Position numbers and translations under genes: made by a program
In this document: positions 34,111 to 43,526 of the stretch, in pieces
Layout: every line of letters begins with the position of its first letter
How positions within the stretch are numbered: position 1 is the stretch's first letter
The notes under the pieces: generated by a model
Told to the model about the DNA's origin: nothing
Databases searched by the model: none
Seen by the model: the letters and a program-made list of their open reading frames with translations, nothing else
From: Acidobacteriota bacterium
GTDB taxonomy: Bacteria > Acidobacteriota > Terriglobia > Bryobacterales > UBA6623
Assembly (NCBI GenBank): GCA_016125275.1
Contig: WGMB01000001.1
Location: forward strand, 124,001-188,000
Reading direction: 5' to 3'
DNA: 64,000 nucleotides

Positions 34111-34123
34111 AAGGCGAATCGAA

Positions 34124-34819
34124 ATGAACAGGGAGCCCGCTTACTCCGACGCATTGCCGGTTTGGCTGATCGCCGCGACCGGCGTCGCCGTTCTGATCTC
34201 GATGTATCTGATCTTCGTGTGGGTTCCGATGGAATCGACGATGGGCGTCGTGCAGCGGATCTTCTACTTGCACGTGGGGTCGGCGTTCGTGGCGTTTCTG
34301 GGCTTCATCATCGGCGGGGTGGCGAGCATTCGCTACCTGGCGACGCGTCGCAACCGCTTCGACGATCTCTCGGTGGCGGCCAATGAGGTGGGCTTGGTGT
34401 TCGCGCTGGTCTGCTTGTCGATGGGCAGCCTGTGGGCCAAGCCGATCTGGGGCGTGTACTGGGCTTGGGACGCGCGGCTGACGACGATGCTGCTGCTGGC
34501 GCTGATCTACGTGGCCTACCTGATTCTGCGGGAATCGGTGGTGGAGGCGACGCAGCGGGCGGTGGTGTGCGCGGTGGTTTCGATCTTCGGCATGGTGGAC
34601 ATTCCGATCGTCTACATGGCGAACCAGTGGTGGCGGACGCAGCACCCGGCGCCGGTGCTGAGCGGCGAGGGCTCGATCGACCCTTCGATGCGCTTCGTGC
34701 TGTACTTCACGTTCTTTGCGATGGCGCTGGTGTTTTGGTGCCTGGTGCGGCTGCGCCGGCGGCTGGAAGGGTTGAAGCGGGAAGCCGAGGCCCTGCGGCG
34801 GGCCGTGCACGCTGTTTAG
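34124..34819 (+). CDS. ccmC: Haem exporter permease CcmC / CcsA-like
   Basis: 231 residues with six hydrophobic segments. The haem-handling WWD loop is present as WGVYWAWDARLTTML. RIFYLHVGSAFVAFLGF and GMVDIPIVYMANQWWRTQHPAPVL carry the conserved His residues that flank it. CcmC delivers haem for cytochrome c maturation at the inner membrane. The next gene encodes a CcmD-like peptide, a common pairing. CcmA, CcmB, CcmE and CcmF are not in this window. The C-terminal tail is charged (RRRLEGLKREAEALRRA). Confidence 0.88.
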   Translation: MNREPAYSDALPVWLIAATGVAVLISMYLIFVWVPMESTMGVVQRIFYLHVGSAFVAFLGFIIGGVASIRYLATRRNRFDDLSVAANEVGLVFALVCLSMGSLWAKPIWGVYWAWDARLTTMLLLALIYVAYLILRESVVEATQRAVVCAVVSIFGMVDIPIVYMANQWWRTQHPAPVLSGEGSIDPSMRFVLYFTFFAMALVFWCLVRLRRRLEGLKREAEALRRAVHAV

Positions 34820-34842
34820 GGACGAGGCGACGGGAGCGAGCG

Positions 34843-35004
34843 ATGGAAGAGAATTTGAAATGGCTGTGGGCCGCCTTCAGCGTGGCCTGGGCGCTGCACC
34901 TGGTGTACGTCTACACCCTGGGCTCGCGCGAGAAGACCCTGCGCGATCAGGTGCGGGACCTCAAGGCGCAGCTCGAAGAGCGCGACGACTCGCCGCTGGC
35001 TTGA
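34843..35004 (+). CDS. CcmD-like small membrane protein
   Basis: 53 residues: a single transmembrane helix (about LWAAFSVAWALHLVYVYTL) followed by a charged helix (REKTLRDQVRDLKAQLEERDD). That is the usual CcmD layout, and CcmD retains CcmE in the haem-export complex. It starts 23 bases after ccmC, with GGGAGCGAG just upstream of the ATG as ribosome binding site, and is probably co-translated. It is too short for firm assignment, but position and topology agree. Confidence 0.75.
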   Translation: MEENLKWLWAAFSVAWALHLVYVYTLGSREKTLRDQVRDLKAQLEERDDSPLA

Positions 35005-35083
35005 GCCGCTCTCGACGGGCCGGGCGTTGCCGTCCATGCGTCCGTCGGCCTAGGATAGGGGCCTGCCGTCAGCGGGTGGGTCG

Positions 35084-35845
35084 ATGCGCTGGGCCGATTC
35101 TCCAGTTCGACACTATTTGATCTGCGCCGATCCTCGGACGGGCAGCAGCCTGCTGGGCTATGGCCTATGGAGCTCGGACCGCGCCGGCCGGCCCGATGAG
35201 TTGCTGGAGGCGGAGACGCTGCGCAAGCACGGCTGGCAGGACGATCCTCCCGCAGTCCTGCTCGAAAAGGCCTTCCGCCAAGGCGAGACGCCGAACGGCG
35301 TGTCGGGCCTGAAGGTGATGTGGCCGGACCTGGAGCGGCTGGCTTCGGCGACGCCGCCGGCGACCGCAGAGCAGTTGCGGGGGCTGGCGGAGCTGCTGCC
35401 GCCGCTGCGCTACATCCGCATCACCCGGCGCGACGTGGTCAGTCAGGCGGTCTCGCTGGCCAAGGCCATGCAGACCGGCCAGTGGCAGTTCGACAAGACG
35501 CCGCGCACCCGCACCGTGATCTATCGCCGCGAAGAGATCTCCGCCCAGATTCGCGCGATACACTCCTACAACGCCGGCTGGGCGCGCTACTTCGAAACGC
35601 TGGGCGTCGAGCCGCTGCACATCGTCTACGAGGACTTCGTGGACAACTACGACAGCACGATGAGGGCGGTGTTCGCGTACCTGGAACTGCCGCCGGACCC
35701 GGTTCCTCCGCCGTTGTTGGAGCGCCAGGCCGACGAGGTCTCGCGGGCCTGGGTGGAGCGCTACCTCCACCCGGGGATGGGAGAACGGGTGGAGATGGCT
35801 GTGGCGAGCCTGCGCAGGCGGCTGGCGCCGCGCCCACGGGGCTGA
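35084..35845 (+). CDS. Stf0-type sulfotransferase
   Basis: 253 residues. The 5'-PAPS-binding loop is ADPRTGSSLLGYGL near the N-terminus. A later motif, YIRITRRDVVSQAVSLAKAMQTGQWQ, is the 3'-phosphate region of Stf0, which in mycobacteria sulfates trehalose. The EDFVDNYDSTMRAVFAYLEL end is typical. The acceptor is unknown. The gene lies before an FkbM methyltransferase, suggesting decoration of a surface glycan or lipid. The N-terminus begins directly with the fold, so no leader is present. Confidence 0.85.
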   Translation: MRWADSPVRHYLICADPRTGSSLLGYGLWSSDRAGRPDELLEAETLRKHGWQDDPPAVLLEKAFRQGETPNGVSGLKVMWPDLERLASATPPATAEQLRGLAELLPPLRYIRITRRDVVSQAVSLAKAMQTGQWQFDKTPRTRTVIYRREEISAQIRAIHSYNAGWARYFETLGVEPLHIVYEDFVDNYDSTMRAVFAYLELPPDPVPPPLLERQADEVSRAWVERYLHPGMGERVEMAVASLRRRLAPRPRG

Positions 35846-35940
35846 CGGCGTGGCTTGGCCGCTCCGGCGGCGTAAGGCGTTTCCGGCCCGGGTGTAGGGT
35901 TTCGGTCCGGCTGCGCGGCCTCGGGCCCGCGTAGGAGAGT

Positions 35941-35973
35941 GGGACTCGCGGGCGGCGGCCCGCGGAGACTCCC
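35941..35973 (+). promoter_or_regulatory. Leader hairpin ending at the FkbM gene start
   Basis: CGCGGGC (35947-35953) and GCCCGCG (35958-35964) pair perfectly around a four-base loop. GGGA (35941-35944) can also pair with TCCC (35970-35973). The only purine-rich site, GGAG, lies on the 3' side of the stem and would be partly masked. Confidence 0.35.
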
Positions 35974-36936
35974 ATGCGCAGGTATCGCCCCTTCTTCCTG
36001 GCTCTGGCCGGGTTCGTCCTGTTCAGCTTGGCGCTGCGGCCCAAACAGGGCTATCTGAAGGCGCTGGTGACCGTGTACTCGCCCCCGGTGTGCGAGGTGC
36101 CGGCGGACCGGCGCTTCGGCATCGAGTATTACGGGATGATCTACTCCGGCAATACCACGAACCTGATCGACCGGCGGGTGCTGTGCACGGGGTCCTGGGA
36201 AACGCACATCCAGCAGTTTCTGGGGCGCACGGCGGAGATGCTCGAACGGGTGAAGGGCGAGCCGGCCGACGATCTGGTGTTTCTGGACATCGGCGCGAAC
36301 ACGGGGCTCCACAGCATGTTCATGTCCCGCTACGTAGGCGTCATTCACGCTTTCGACCCCTATCCGCCGGTGGTCGCGCAGATGCGCTACAACCTGGAGC
36401 GGAACAACCTGCAGAACGTGATTCTGCACCCGGTGGGGCTGGGCGACGCCGCGGCCCGGCTGCCCTTTGTGGAGCCCAAGGACTCCAACCAAGGGACGGG
36501 GTCGTTCCTGCCGGAGGCCGGGCTGCCGGGCCGTATGCAGGGCCTGGAGCTGGAGGTGGTGGTGGGCGACGACTACTTCCGCGAGCACGGCATCGACCGA
36601 GCGGATCTGGTGAAGATCGACGTGGAAGGCTTCGAGAAGCCGGTGCTGCTGGGTTTGCGGCGGACGTTCGCCAAGACCCGGCCGATCATCGAGTTCGAGA
36701 TCACGGTGAAGCAGGGCGTGGAGCGGCTGTTCCGCAGCCGGGAGGAGCTGGAGGCGGCTTTGCCCGAGGACTACGAGCTGTTCGGCTTCACGGGCTCGGA
36801 CCCGAAGTCCGGCGCCTACAAGCTGGTGGACTTCCCCGTCGACTTCGGCGCGTTCCTGGGCGGGCAGTGGGACTTGGTGGCGGCGCCGGCGGAGCTGGCC
36901 GACGAGCTGCCGATGGTGGGCGAAGCTTCCTGGTAG
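35974..36936 (+). CDS. FkbM family methyltransferase with N-terminal membrane anchor
   Basis: 320 residues. One hydrophobic segment near residues 6-23 probably anchors the protein. The methyltransferase core shows LVFLDIGANTGLHSMFMSRYVG (SAM motif), IHAFDPYPPVVAQMRYNLERNN and DLVKIDVEGFEKPVLLGL, all hallmarks of the FkbM family, which O-methylates sugars or polyketides. The C-terminus holds the substrate-side region. It lies 128 bases after the sulfotransferase, so the two may modify the same glycan. A hairpin covers the start region. Confidence 0.85.
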   Translation: MRRYRPFFLALAGFVLFSLALRPKQGYLKALVTVYSPPVCEVPADRRFGIEYYGMIYSGNTTNLIDRRVLCTGSWETHIQQFLGRTAEMLERVKGEPADDLVFLDIGANTGLHSMFMSRYVGVIHAFDPYPPVVAQMRYNLERNNLQNVILHPVGLGDAAARLPFVEPKDSNQGTGSFLPEAGLPGRMQGLELEVVVGDDYFREHGIDRADLVKIDVEGFEKPVLLGLRRTFAKTRPIIEFEITVKQGVERLFRSREELEAALPEDYELFGFTGSDPKSGAYKLVDFPVDFGAFLGGQWDLVAAPAELADELPMVGEASW

Positions 36937-37030
36937 CGGGCTCGCAGGACCCCTGAGCGGCCCTCTGAAGCCGCCGGACGGGGCGTGACGGACGATCCGG
37001 CCGCTTGCCAGGACGGGACGGCCCTTGCGC

Positions 37031-37036
37031 TACAAT
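37031..37036 (+). promoter_or_regulatory. -10 hexamer TACAAT for the GMC gene
   Basis: TACAAT is 19 bases before the ATG at 37056. A TTGCCA further upstream is spaced by 20, too far to be a confident -35. Confidence 0.4.
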
Positions 37037-37055
37037 CATTGGCGGTCTCGCAGCT

Positions 37056-38771
37056 ATGGCCTTTCTTACAACCTCCTCGGAAGAGTACGACGTAGTCGTC
37101 GTCGGCGCGGGCGCCGGCGGCGGCGGATCGGTGCATGTCCTCACCGACCTCGGCCTGAAAGTGTGCCTCCTGGAAGCGGGTCCCATGCTGGACCCGGCCA
37201 AGGAATTCAAAGAGCACAAGTGGTTTTACGACTACGGGCATCGCGGAGCCGACAAGGGCGGCGCCGGCTACTTCGGCGACGGCAAGCCCTACGGCTTCAT
37301 GACGACCACGTCGGGCGGCTGGGAGCTTCCCGGCGAGCCTTATACGATGGGCGAGGGCACGCAGTTCAAATGGTTCCGCTCGCGCATCGTCGGCGGCCGG
37401 ACCAACCACTACGGGCGGATGTCGTTCCGCTTTTCGCAGCTCGACTTCAAGTGCAAGGACATCGACGGTCTGGGCGACAACTGGCCCATCGACTACGACG
37501 AGATCTCCCCGTACTACGACAAGGCCGAGAAGTTCATCGGCGTGACGGGCACCAAGGAAGGGATTCCCTCGGCGCCGGACGGCATCTTCGAGACGCCGCC
37601 GCAGCCGAAGGTGCATGAGCTGCTGGCGCGCGAAGCCGGCAAGAAGCTGGGCATTCCGTTCATCGCCAATCGCCGGGCGGTGATCACCTCCAACAAGAAC
37701 GGCCGGGCCGCCTGCCACTACTGCGGCCAGTGCGGACGCGGCTGCCTGACGGCTTCGGCCTACGCGGCCAGCCAGGTGGAGGTGTTTCCGGCGCTCGAGA
37801 CCGGGCGGCTGAAGCTGATCACCGACGCGATGTGCCGCGAGGTCTCGGTGGATTCCAGCGGCAAGCCCGACGGGGTGATCTACATCGACCGCAACACCCG
37901 GCTGGAGCACAAGGTGCGGGCCAAGGCGGTGGTGCTGGCCGCCTCGTCGTGCGAGTCCGCGCGCATCCTGCTGAACTCGAAGTCCAAGCACCACCCCAAC
38001 GGCTTGGCGAACTCCTCGGGCCAAGTGGGCCGCAACCTGATGGACACGGTGGGCTTCGGGCTGTCCGGCTATGTGCCGGCGCTGGAAGGGATGCCCAAGT
38101 ACGACACCGACGGCTTCGGCGGCTCGCACCTGTACGCGCCGTGGTGGGGCTACAACGACCACCAGAAGCTGGGCTTTCCGCGCGGCTACCACATCGAGTT
38201 CGGCGGCGGCTTCGGCATGCCGGGCCCGGGCTCCTACCACGGCGTGGCCCGCAAGGCCGGCTACGGGACGGCGATCAAGCAGTTGGCGCGCGAGGAATAC
38301 GGCGCGGGCGTGGGCTTCGCCGGCCGCGGCGAGATGATCCCCAACGAGATGAGCTACTGCGAGATCGACCCGAACGTGGTCGACCAGTGGGGCATTCCGG
38401 TGCTGAAGTTCCACTTCCAGTGGACCGACCACGAGTGGAAGCAGGCCCGCCACATGGAGCGGACCTTCACCGAGATCATCGAGACGATGGGCGGCAAGGT
38501 GCGGGGGCTGGCCAACGCGGCGCGCGAGGCCGACGGCATCTCCGTACCCGGCTCGATCATCCACGAGGTCGGCACGGCGCGCATGGGCGACAACCCCAAG
38601 ACCTCTGTGCTCAACAAGTACTGCCAGGCTTGGGACGCCAAGAACCTGTTCGTGGTGGACGGCGCTTCGTTCGTCTCCAACCCGGACAAGAACCCCACCC
38701 TGACGATCAGCGCCTTCGCTTGGCGCGCCGCCGAATACCTCGTCGAGGAGGCCAAGAAGGGCAATGTCTGA
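37056..38771 (+). CDS. GMC family oxidoreductase with a four-cysteine cluster
   Basis: 571 residues. The FAD motif [18 protein letters not shown] is near residues 12-29. A Cys cluster C-x2-C-x2-C-x3-C occurs at about 220-230 ([12 protein letters not shown]). The C-terminal GMC end has the [14 protein letters not shown] motif (His) and [17 protein letters not shown]. The Cys pattern recalls the Fe-S cluster of FAD-dependent glucose/gluconate dehydrogenases. The next gene is their small subunit, so a periplasmic sugar oxidation complex is likely, with export riding on the partner's Tat leader. Its own N-terminus is not a signal. The two frames overlap by eight bases. Confidence 0.9.
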   Translation: MAFLTTSSEEYDVVVVGAGAGGGGSVHVLTDLGLKVCLLEAGPMLDPAKEFKEHKWFYDYGHRGADKGGAGYFGDGKPYGFMTTTSGGWELPGEPYTMGEGTQFKWFRSRIVGGRTNHYGRMSFRFSQLDFKCKDIDGLGDNWPIDYDEISPYYDKAEKFIGVTGTKEGIPSAPDGIFETPPQPKVHELLAREAGKKLGIPFIANRRAVITSNKNGRAACHYCGQCGRGCLTASAYAASQVEVFPALETGRLKLITDAMCREVSVDSSGKPDGVIYIDRNTRLEHKVRAKAVVLAASSCESARILLNSKSKHHPNGLANSSGQVGRNLMDTVGFGLSGYVPALEGMPKYDTDGFGGSHLYAPWWGYNDHQKLGFPRGYHIEFGGGFGMPGPGSYHGVARKAGYGTAIKQLAREEYGAGVGFAGRGEMIPNEMSYCEIDPNVVDQWGIPVLKFHFQWTDHEWKQARHMERTFTEIIETMGGKVRGLANAAREADGISVPGSIIHEVGTARMGDNPKTSVLNKYCQAWDAKNLFVVDGASFVSNPDKNPTLTISAFAWRAAEYLVEEAKKGNV

Positions 38772-39462
38772 GCTGACCCAAATCCAACCGGCCGTTTCGC
38801 GCCGAGAGGCTCTGCGGCGGATCGCCGCGACGGTGTTCGCCGCCGGCGTGGCCGCCGAGATGAACCCGGCCGACGCGCAGCACGTCCACGCCGCCGCCGC
38901 CAGCCTGAAGGGGGCCCTGGGCGAGTACGAGCGCAAGGAGCTCAGCGAGCACGAGTGGAAGACCGTGACACGGATGGCGGAGCTGATCATGCCGGCCGAC
39001 TCCGGCGGCGGCAGCGCCGTGGACGCCGGCGCGGTGGAGTTCATCGACCTGCTCTGCAGCGGCGGCGAACCGCTCGCCTACATCTTCCACGGCGGCCTGT
39101 CCTGGACCGACGCGGAGATGCGCCAACGCCACTCGAAGGACTTCGTGGACTGCTCGGAGGCGCAGCAGAAGGCGCTGTTCGACGACTTCGTGGCCGTAGA
39201 GAGGGCGACCGACAAGCGCATCGCCGCCAGCGGCGTGGGCCCGTACGCGCGGTTCCAGGACTATCAGGCCTGGGATCGGTCGGACCTGGGCGCGGGCGTA
39301 GGCTTCTTCGACTGGATGCGCAAGCTCGCCGTCGACGCCTATTACACCAGCCCGATCGGCATCAAGGACCTGGGCTACGTGGGCAACGGAGCGTTTTCGT
39401 CCTACGAGGTGCCACGCAAGGCGATCGACTACGCCATGAAGCGCAGCCCGTTCAAGAGCTAG
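38764..39462 (+). CDS. Gluconate 2-dehydrogenase subunit 3 family protein, Tat-exported
   Basis: 232 residues. The leader [22 protein letters not shown] is of twin-arginine type, which can carry the cofactor-loaded GMC partner by hitch-hiking. The subunit 3 fold follows, with [38 protein letters not shown]. The final [15 protein letters not shown] is a signature of the family. It starts inside the GMC stop region (ATGTCTGA). No separate cytochrome c subunit is found here, although the sugar-dehydrogenase-diheme protein at 40889 might accept electrons. Confidence 0.9.
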   Translation: MSELTQIQPAVSRREALRRIAATVFAAGVAAEMNPADAQHVHAAAASLKGALGEYERKELSEHEWKTVTRMAELIMPADSGGGSAVDAGAVEFIDLLCSGGEPLAYIFHGGLSWTDAEMRQRHSKDFVDCSEAQQKALFDDFVAVERATDKRIAASGVGPYARFQDYQAWDRSDLGAGVGFFDWMRKLAVDAYYTSPIGIKDLGYVGNGAFSSYEVPRKAIDYAMKRSPFKS

Positions 39463-39469
39463 CCGCTCG

Positions 39470-39850
39470 ATGATGGTCCTGGGCATAGCGATCGCCGGCG
39501 CCCTCGGCGCGGTGGCGCGCTACGGGGTTTCGCTGTGGGCCCTGCGGCAGTTCGGGTCCGGCTTTCCGATCGGGACCCTGCTGGTGAACCTGGCGGGGTG
39601 CTTTGGGCTGGGGTTCCTGGCCGAGGTCACGCTCGAAGACCCGACGATGAGCGCCAACGTGCGCGCCATCGTGGGCACGGGCTTCTTTGGGGCCTTCACG
39701 ACGTTTTCGACCTTCGGCGTGGAGACCTTCCGCGCGATGGAAGCCGGCGAGTGGGGCGTGGCGCTGACCAACCTGCTCGTGAACGTGCTGCTGGGGCTGT
39801 GTCTGGTCGCCGCCGGCTTCTGGGCCGCCCGGCAGATCGGGGGCGGCTGA
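39470..39850 (+). CDS. crcB: Fluoride exporter CrcB (Fluc)
   Basis: 126 residues with four membrane helices, the normal length. The diagnostic GTGFFGAFTTFSTFGVETFR and the GxxGAxxRY-type start (GALGAVARYG) are present, together with LVNLAGCFGLGFL. It works as a dual-topology dimer forming fluoride channels in the inner membrane. The next gene overlaps by one base (TGATG), so translation is probably coupled. I see no fluoride riboswitch upstream. Confidence 0.94.
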   Translation: MMVLGIAIAGALGAVARYGVSLWALRQFGSGFPIGTLLVNLAGCFGLGFLAEVTLEDPTMSANVRAIVGTGFFGAFTTFSTFGVETFRAMEAGEWGVALTNLLVNVLLGLCLVAAGFWAARQIGGG

Positions 39851-40878
39851 TGGCGCTGCGCTTCGTGCAGCTCTACCTGCCGCAGTGCTCGGACGACGAC
39901 CTGCGCGAGCTGCTGGGAGACCGAGAGGCTCTGGGCGCTTGGCGCGACGCTCACTTCGATGACAAGCTGGTGGTCCATCTGCTGCTGCAGGCCGAAGAGG
40001 CCGAGGCGGTGATGGACGAGTTCGAGGACCGCTTCGGCTCGAACGAAGGGTTCCACGCGGTGGTCTCGGCGGTGGAAGCCGTGCTGCCGCACCCGGACGA
40101 GGGCAAGGACGACGTCGCCGAGAACGAGCAGGACGACGACAAGGCCCACGGGCTGCGAGTCAGCCGCGACGAGCTCTACAACCAGCTCAACGATTCCCTC
40201 GGCGTGCACTGGGCCTACCTGGCGATGGCGGCTCTCTCCGCGCTGGTGGCGGCGCTGGGGTTGCTGCACGACGATGTTGCGGCCATCATCGGGGCCATGG
40301 TGATCGCGCCGCTGCTGGGGCCGAATGTGGCGATCTCATTGGCGGTGACGTTGGGCGACCTGGCCCTGCTGCGGCGCGCGGCGCTGACGGGTCTGGCGGG
40401 ATTCGCGCTGGCGCTGGCGGTGGCCTACTGCCTGGGGCTTGCGCTGGAGGTGGACCCCGAGATTCCGGCCATCGCGGACCGCACGCGGGCGGGGCTCGGC
40501 AGCGTCGGCCTGGCACTGGGAGCGGGGGCCGCCGGAGCCATCGCCTACACACGCGGCATGGCCGGGCCGGTGATCGGCGTGATGGTGGCCGTAGCGCTCG
40601 CGCCTCCACTGGTGGCCGCCGGGTTGCTGCTGGGCGCCGGACACTACGCGCCCGCCACCGGCGCTCTGCTGCTGACCGCCATCAACGTGATCTGCATCAA
40701 CCTGTCGGGCACGCTGGCCTTTGTGTTGCAGGGCGTGCGTCCGCGCCGCTGGTGGGAGGAGGAGCGCGCCAAGACGGCGACCCGGAGCGCCGTGCTGCTG
40801 TGCCTGCTGTTGCTGGGCGCCCTGGTCGGCCTGATCTCTCTCTCGAACAGCGACGGGCTGGCGAAAATCCTGCGCTAG
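39850..40878 (+). CDS. DUF389 (TIGR00341 family) integral membrane protein
   Basis: 342 residues. About 100 residues of soluble ACT-like domain begin the chain, then an acidic linker (DVAENEQDDDKAHG) and five to six hydrophobic segments from about 120. AAIIGAMVIAPLLGPNVAISLAVTLGDLALLRRA is the hallmark of DUF389, and RTRAGLGSVGLALGAGAAGAIAYTRG follows. The role is unknown, though transport is suggested by the many helices. It is read with crcB through an overlapping TGATG junction, and it converges on the sugar dehydrogenase gene with ten bases between. Confidence 0.88.
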   Translation: MALRFVQLYLPQCSDDDLRELLGDREALGAWRDAHFDDKLVVHLLLQAEEAEAVMDEFEDRFGSNEGFHAVVSAVEAVLPHPDEGKDDVAENEQDDDKAHGLRVSRDELYNQLNDSLGVHWAYLAMAALSALVAALGLLHDDVAAIIGAMVIAPLLGPNVAISLAVTLGDLALLRRAALTGLAGFALALAVAYCLGLALEVDPEIPAIADRTRAGLGSVGLALGAGAAGAIAYTRGMAGPVIGVMVAVALAPPLVAAGLLLGAGHYAPATGALLLTAINVICINLSGTLAFVLQGVRPRRWWEEERAKTATRSAVLLCLLLLGALVGLISLSNSDGLAKILR

Positions 40879-40888
40879 ACCGGCCTGC

Positions 40889-43108
40889 TCAGCGCGGCAG
40901 CTCTTCGATCCAGGCGCGCACCAGCGACAGGGCTTCGGCGTCGGGCTCGAGTGAGCCGATGTGCGGCATGCGGCCGTCGCCGCGCGTGGCCATGCGGGAA
41001 TAGAGCGTGGAGCGCTCGGGGTCTCCGGGCTTGACGATCAGCGAGCCCGGCGCGCCCATGTCGCCGTGCTCGGGGCTGGCGCCCACGGCGACCATGTCCG
41101 CCACGGGAATACGCGAGGTCAACTGGATCTCGGCGTTGCCGCCGCCGCCCATCATGTGGCAGTGAGCGCAGTTGCCGTGCAGGTAGGCGCGGGCGCGGGC
41201 CTCCACCGTCTGCGAGGCGTCGGAGGGTTCGACCAGGCGCGAGAGCTGGGCCGGCGGTTTGGGCAGAGGCTTTGTGAAAAGCCCGATGTGGTCGAGCGTC
41301 GCCAACTGGTTGGCCTGCACGGCGCCGTAGTCGTGCTCGCGATTCATCTGCCAGGTGTTCAAGCCGAGCACGAAGCCGGCCTTCTCGTTGTGGCAGATCA
41401 TGCAGTCGGTGCGGCTGGGGTAGTACCACTGCTTTTGGCGCTCGCCCGCGGCGGTCCGGATGGCGTAGGTCTTGGTGAGGGACTCCTTGCCGAGCAGCTC
41501 GGCGTCGGTCTGCTCGTCGTTCCACAGGTAGGTGTAGCCGGCCCACTGCTCGCGGCCTTCGGGCCCGGACTGGAGCGTCATCAGGCGCGTCTCCAGACGG
41601 CGGCGGCTGGAGGGGTCGCCCTCAGTGGTCTCGATCGAGAAGGTCTTTACCAGCACGGACCCTTCGGGGAAGAGCCACTTGCCGTCGCTGACGATCTCCA
41701 CGCGGCCGTCGCCGGGGACGGCGATGAAGCGGTCCTTGTGGGCGGCGTCCGACCAGAGCGGCGCGTTCACCGAGTAGGGCACGAGCGCCGGGTTGGGCTG
41801 GTGGTCGCGGGTGGAGGCGAACAAGCCGGTCTGGCTGAGCAGCCGCGGGAAGGGCGGGCTCTGGGGCCGGAGCTCCTCCGGCGGGCGCTTCTCGAGCTCG
41901 TAGAGCAGGCCGCTGCGGTGGGTGAGCAGGTAGAGCTCGCCGTCGTTGGATTCGCCGAAAGCGGCGATGTCCTCGGAGGTGTCCTGCAACTCCTGCTGCC
42001 ACTCGACCTGCTTGCCGTCGTAGCGCAGGGCCCAGATCTTGCCGGTCTCCCAATCGGCGTAGACGTAGGCGCCGTAGAGGTCTTTCAGGCGCTTGCCGCG
42101 GTAGACGTAGCCGCCGGTCATCGAGCGGGCTTCGGCGTGGTGGTGCGAGGCTACAGGGGGCAGCAACGGTCCGGGGCCCTGGGCGCGCTCGGGCCGGAAC
42201 CACTGCGGTCCCTCCTTGATGCTCCAGCCGTAGTTGCCGCCTCGCTCCACCTTGTAGACGGATTCCCAACTGTCCTGGCCGACCTCGCCGGCCCACAGGT
42301 CGCCGGTCTCGCGGTCGAAGCTCATCCGCCAGATCTGGCGAAAGCCGAAGGCGTAGATCTCCGGGCGCGCGCCGGCCAGGCCCACGAAGGGGTTGTCCGC
42401 CGGGATCGAGTAGGGCCGCACGGGGTGGGCGTGGTCGACATCGATGCGCAGGATCGAGCCGGGCAGGTCGCTGAGGTCCTGGCCGCTGGCGGTGGGGTCG
42501 TTCTGCCCGTAGCCGTCGCCGGTGCTGATGTAGAGGTAGCCGTCGGGGCCGAAGTCGAGGGCGCCGCCGCTGTGGCCGATCGAGGGGAACTCCAGCACGA
42601 TCAGCTCCGAGGAGGGGTCGGCGCGGGGCGCCTCGCCGGCCTTGGCCGGGAGGGCCTCGAAGCGCGAGACCCGGGAGCGCACCGGATCGGGCGTGCGCAG
42701 GCGCGTGAAGGCGTAGAAGTAGCGGTTGCTCTCGAAGTCCGGGTGGAAGGCCAGCCCGACCACTTGGCGGGGCACGACGCGGCCGTTGCGGTCCTTGCCC
42801 AGCGGCTCGAGCTCCAGGAAGGTCTCGGTGGAGGGGACGTCCCGGCGGTTCTCGAACGATTCGATGCGGCCGGTGAGCGAGCCGACGAAGAGCCGCTCGG
42901 TTCCCGGAGCGCGGGCGATGACGGTGGGCTGGTCGAAGACGAGGGCGGGGAAGGCGAGCCGGATCTTGTAGGGCGAAGGCGGCTCGGGCGAGCCGACCAC
43001 GTGGGAATCGGTCCAGGCGGTGCGCCGGTCGATTCCGAAAGGTTCAGCGCCGAGGGCCCCGGTCAGGCTCAGCAGCAGAAGGCTCAACGGCAAGAGGCGG
43101 TGCGGCAC
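40889..43108 (-). CDS. PQQ-type sugar/sorbosone dehydrogenase fused to a diheme cytochrome c domain
   Basis: 739 residues with a signal peptide. The first half (to about 390) is a soluble aldose sugar dehydrogenase-like propeller, with VVGLAFHPDFESNRYFYAF, GGALDFGPDGYLYISTGDGYG and GNYGWSIKEGPQWF. The second half has a beta region (about 410-550) and two haem c motifs, CMICH (about 555) and CAHCH (about 640), with a following GSLIVKPGDPERSTLYSRMATRGDGRMPHIG. Electrons from sugar oxidation could pass within one chain. Planctomycetes and Acidobacteriota have comparable fusions. It lies convergent with DUF389. Confidence 0.88.
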   Translation of the reverse strand: MPHRLLPLSLLLLSLTGALGAEPFGIDRRTAWTDSHVVGSPEPPSPYKIRLAFPALVFDQPTVIARAPGTERLFVGSLTGRIESFENRRDVPSTETFLELEPLGKDRNGRVVPRQVVGLAFHPDFESNRYFYAFTRLRTPDPVRSRVSRFEALPAKAGEAPRADPSSELIVLEFPSIGHSGGALDFGPDGYLYISTGDGYGQNDPTASGQDLSDLPGSILRIDVDHAHPVRPYSIPADNPFVGLAGARPEIYAFGFRQIWRMSFDRETGDLWAGEVGQDSWESVYKVERGGNYGWSIKEGPQWFRPERAQGPGPLLPPVASHHHAEARSMTGGYVYRGKRLKDLYGAYVYADWETGKIWALRYDGKQVEWQQELQDTSEDIAAFGESNDGELYLLTHRSGLLYELEKRPPEELRPQSPPFPRLLSQTGLFASTRDHQPNPALVPYSVNAPLWSDAAHKDRFIAVPGDGRVEIVSDGKWLFPEGSVLVKTFSIETTEGDPSSRRRLETRLMTLQSGPEGREQWAGYTYLWNDEQTDAELLGKESLTKTYAIRTAAGERQKQWYYPSRTDCMICHNEKAGFVLGLNTWQMNREHDYGAVQANQLATLDHIGLFTKPLPKPPAQLSRLVEPSDASQTVEARARAYLHGNCAHCHMMGGGGNAEIQLTSRIPVADMVAVGASPEHGDMGAPGSLIVKPGDPERSTLYSRMATRGDGRMPHIGSLEPDAEALSLVRAWIEELPR

Positions 43109-43162
43109 GCCGCTAGTTTGCCCCCGAGCGGCGGAGGTGTCAACGGGCGCCGTGCGCCGGTG

Positions 43163-43486
43163 TCAGCGCCGCCGGACGAGGTCGTCGTCGGCGTAGCGTT
43201 CCGGGATCTCGCTCTCGGATTCGGTCTCGACCGTACGGCCGTCGAGCTCGATGAGCTGGAACCCCGGCCATTGCAGGCGGGCCGCCTCGACCGCCGTCCG
43301 CAGGCTCTTGCCGGCGGCGTCGGTCGGGTCGCCTTGCTCGTACCAGCGATAGACGCCGTCGACCTCGAGGTAGAGGTCGGCGCCGCGCGGCTCGGCCGAA
43401 CGGGCTGTCTCTTCGGGGTGCATCGGAACGGCGACGCCGCGCGCGACGACGCTTTCGGATGCGTGGACTTTCTCGATCACATCCAT
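43163..43486 (-). CDS. Small protein of unknown function
   Basis: 107 residues with no signal peptide and no membrane segment. Acidic and charged, it has a YLEVDGVYRWYEQGD patch and a terminal acidic run ending in RRR. I do not recognise the family. It is read in the same direction as the universal stress protein, 40 bases downstream of it, so it may be the last gene of a short operon. Codon use fits the neighbours, which supports a real gene, but the assignment is weak. Confidence 0.5.
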   Translation of the reverse strand: MDVIEKVHASESVVARGVAVPMHPEETARSAEPRGADLYLEVDGVYRWYEQGDPTDAAGKSLRTAVEAARLQWPGFQLIELDGRTVETESESEIPERYADDDLVRRR

Positions 43487-43526
43487 TGGATGGCCGAGCC
43501 GGGGGCAAGTGTTTCCGGCCGAGAGC

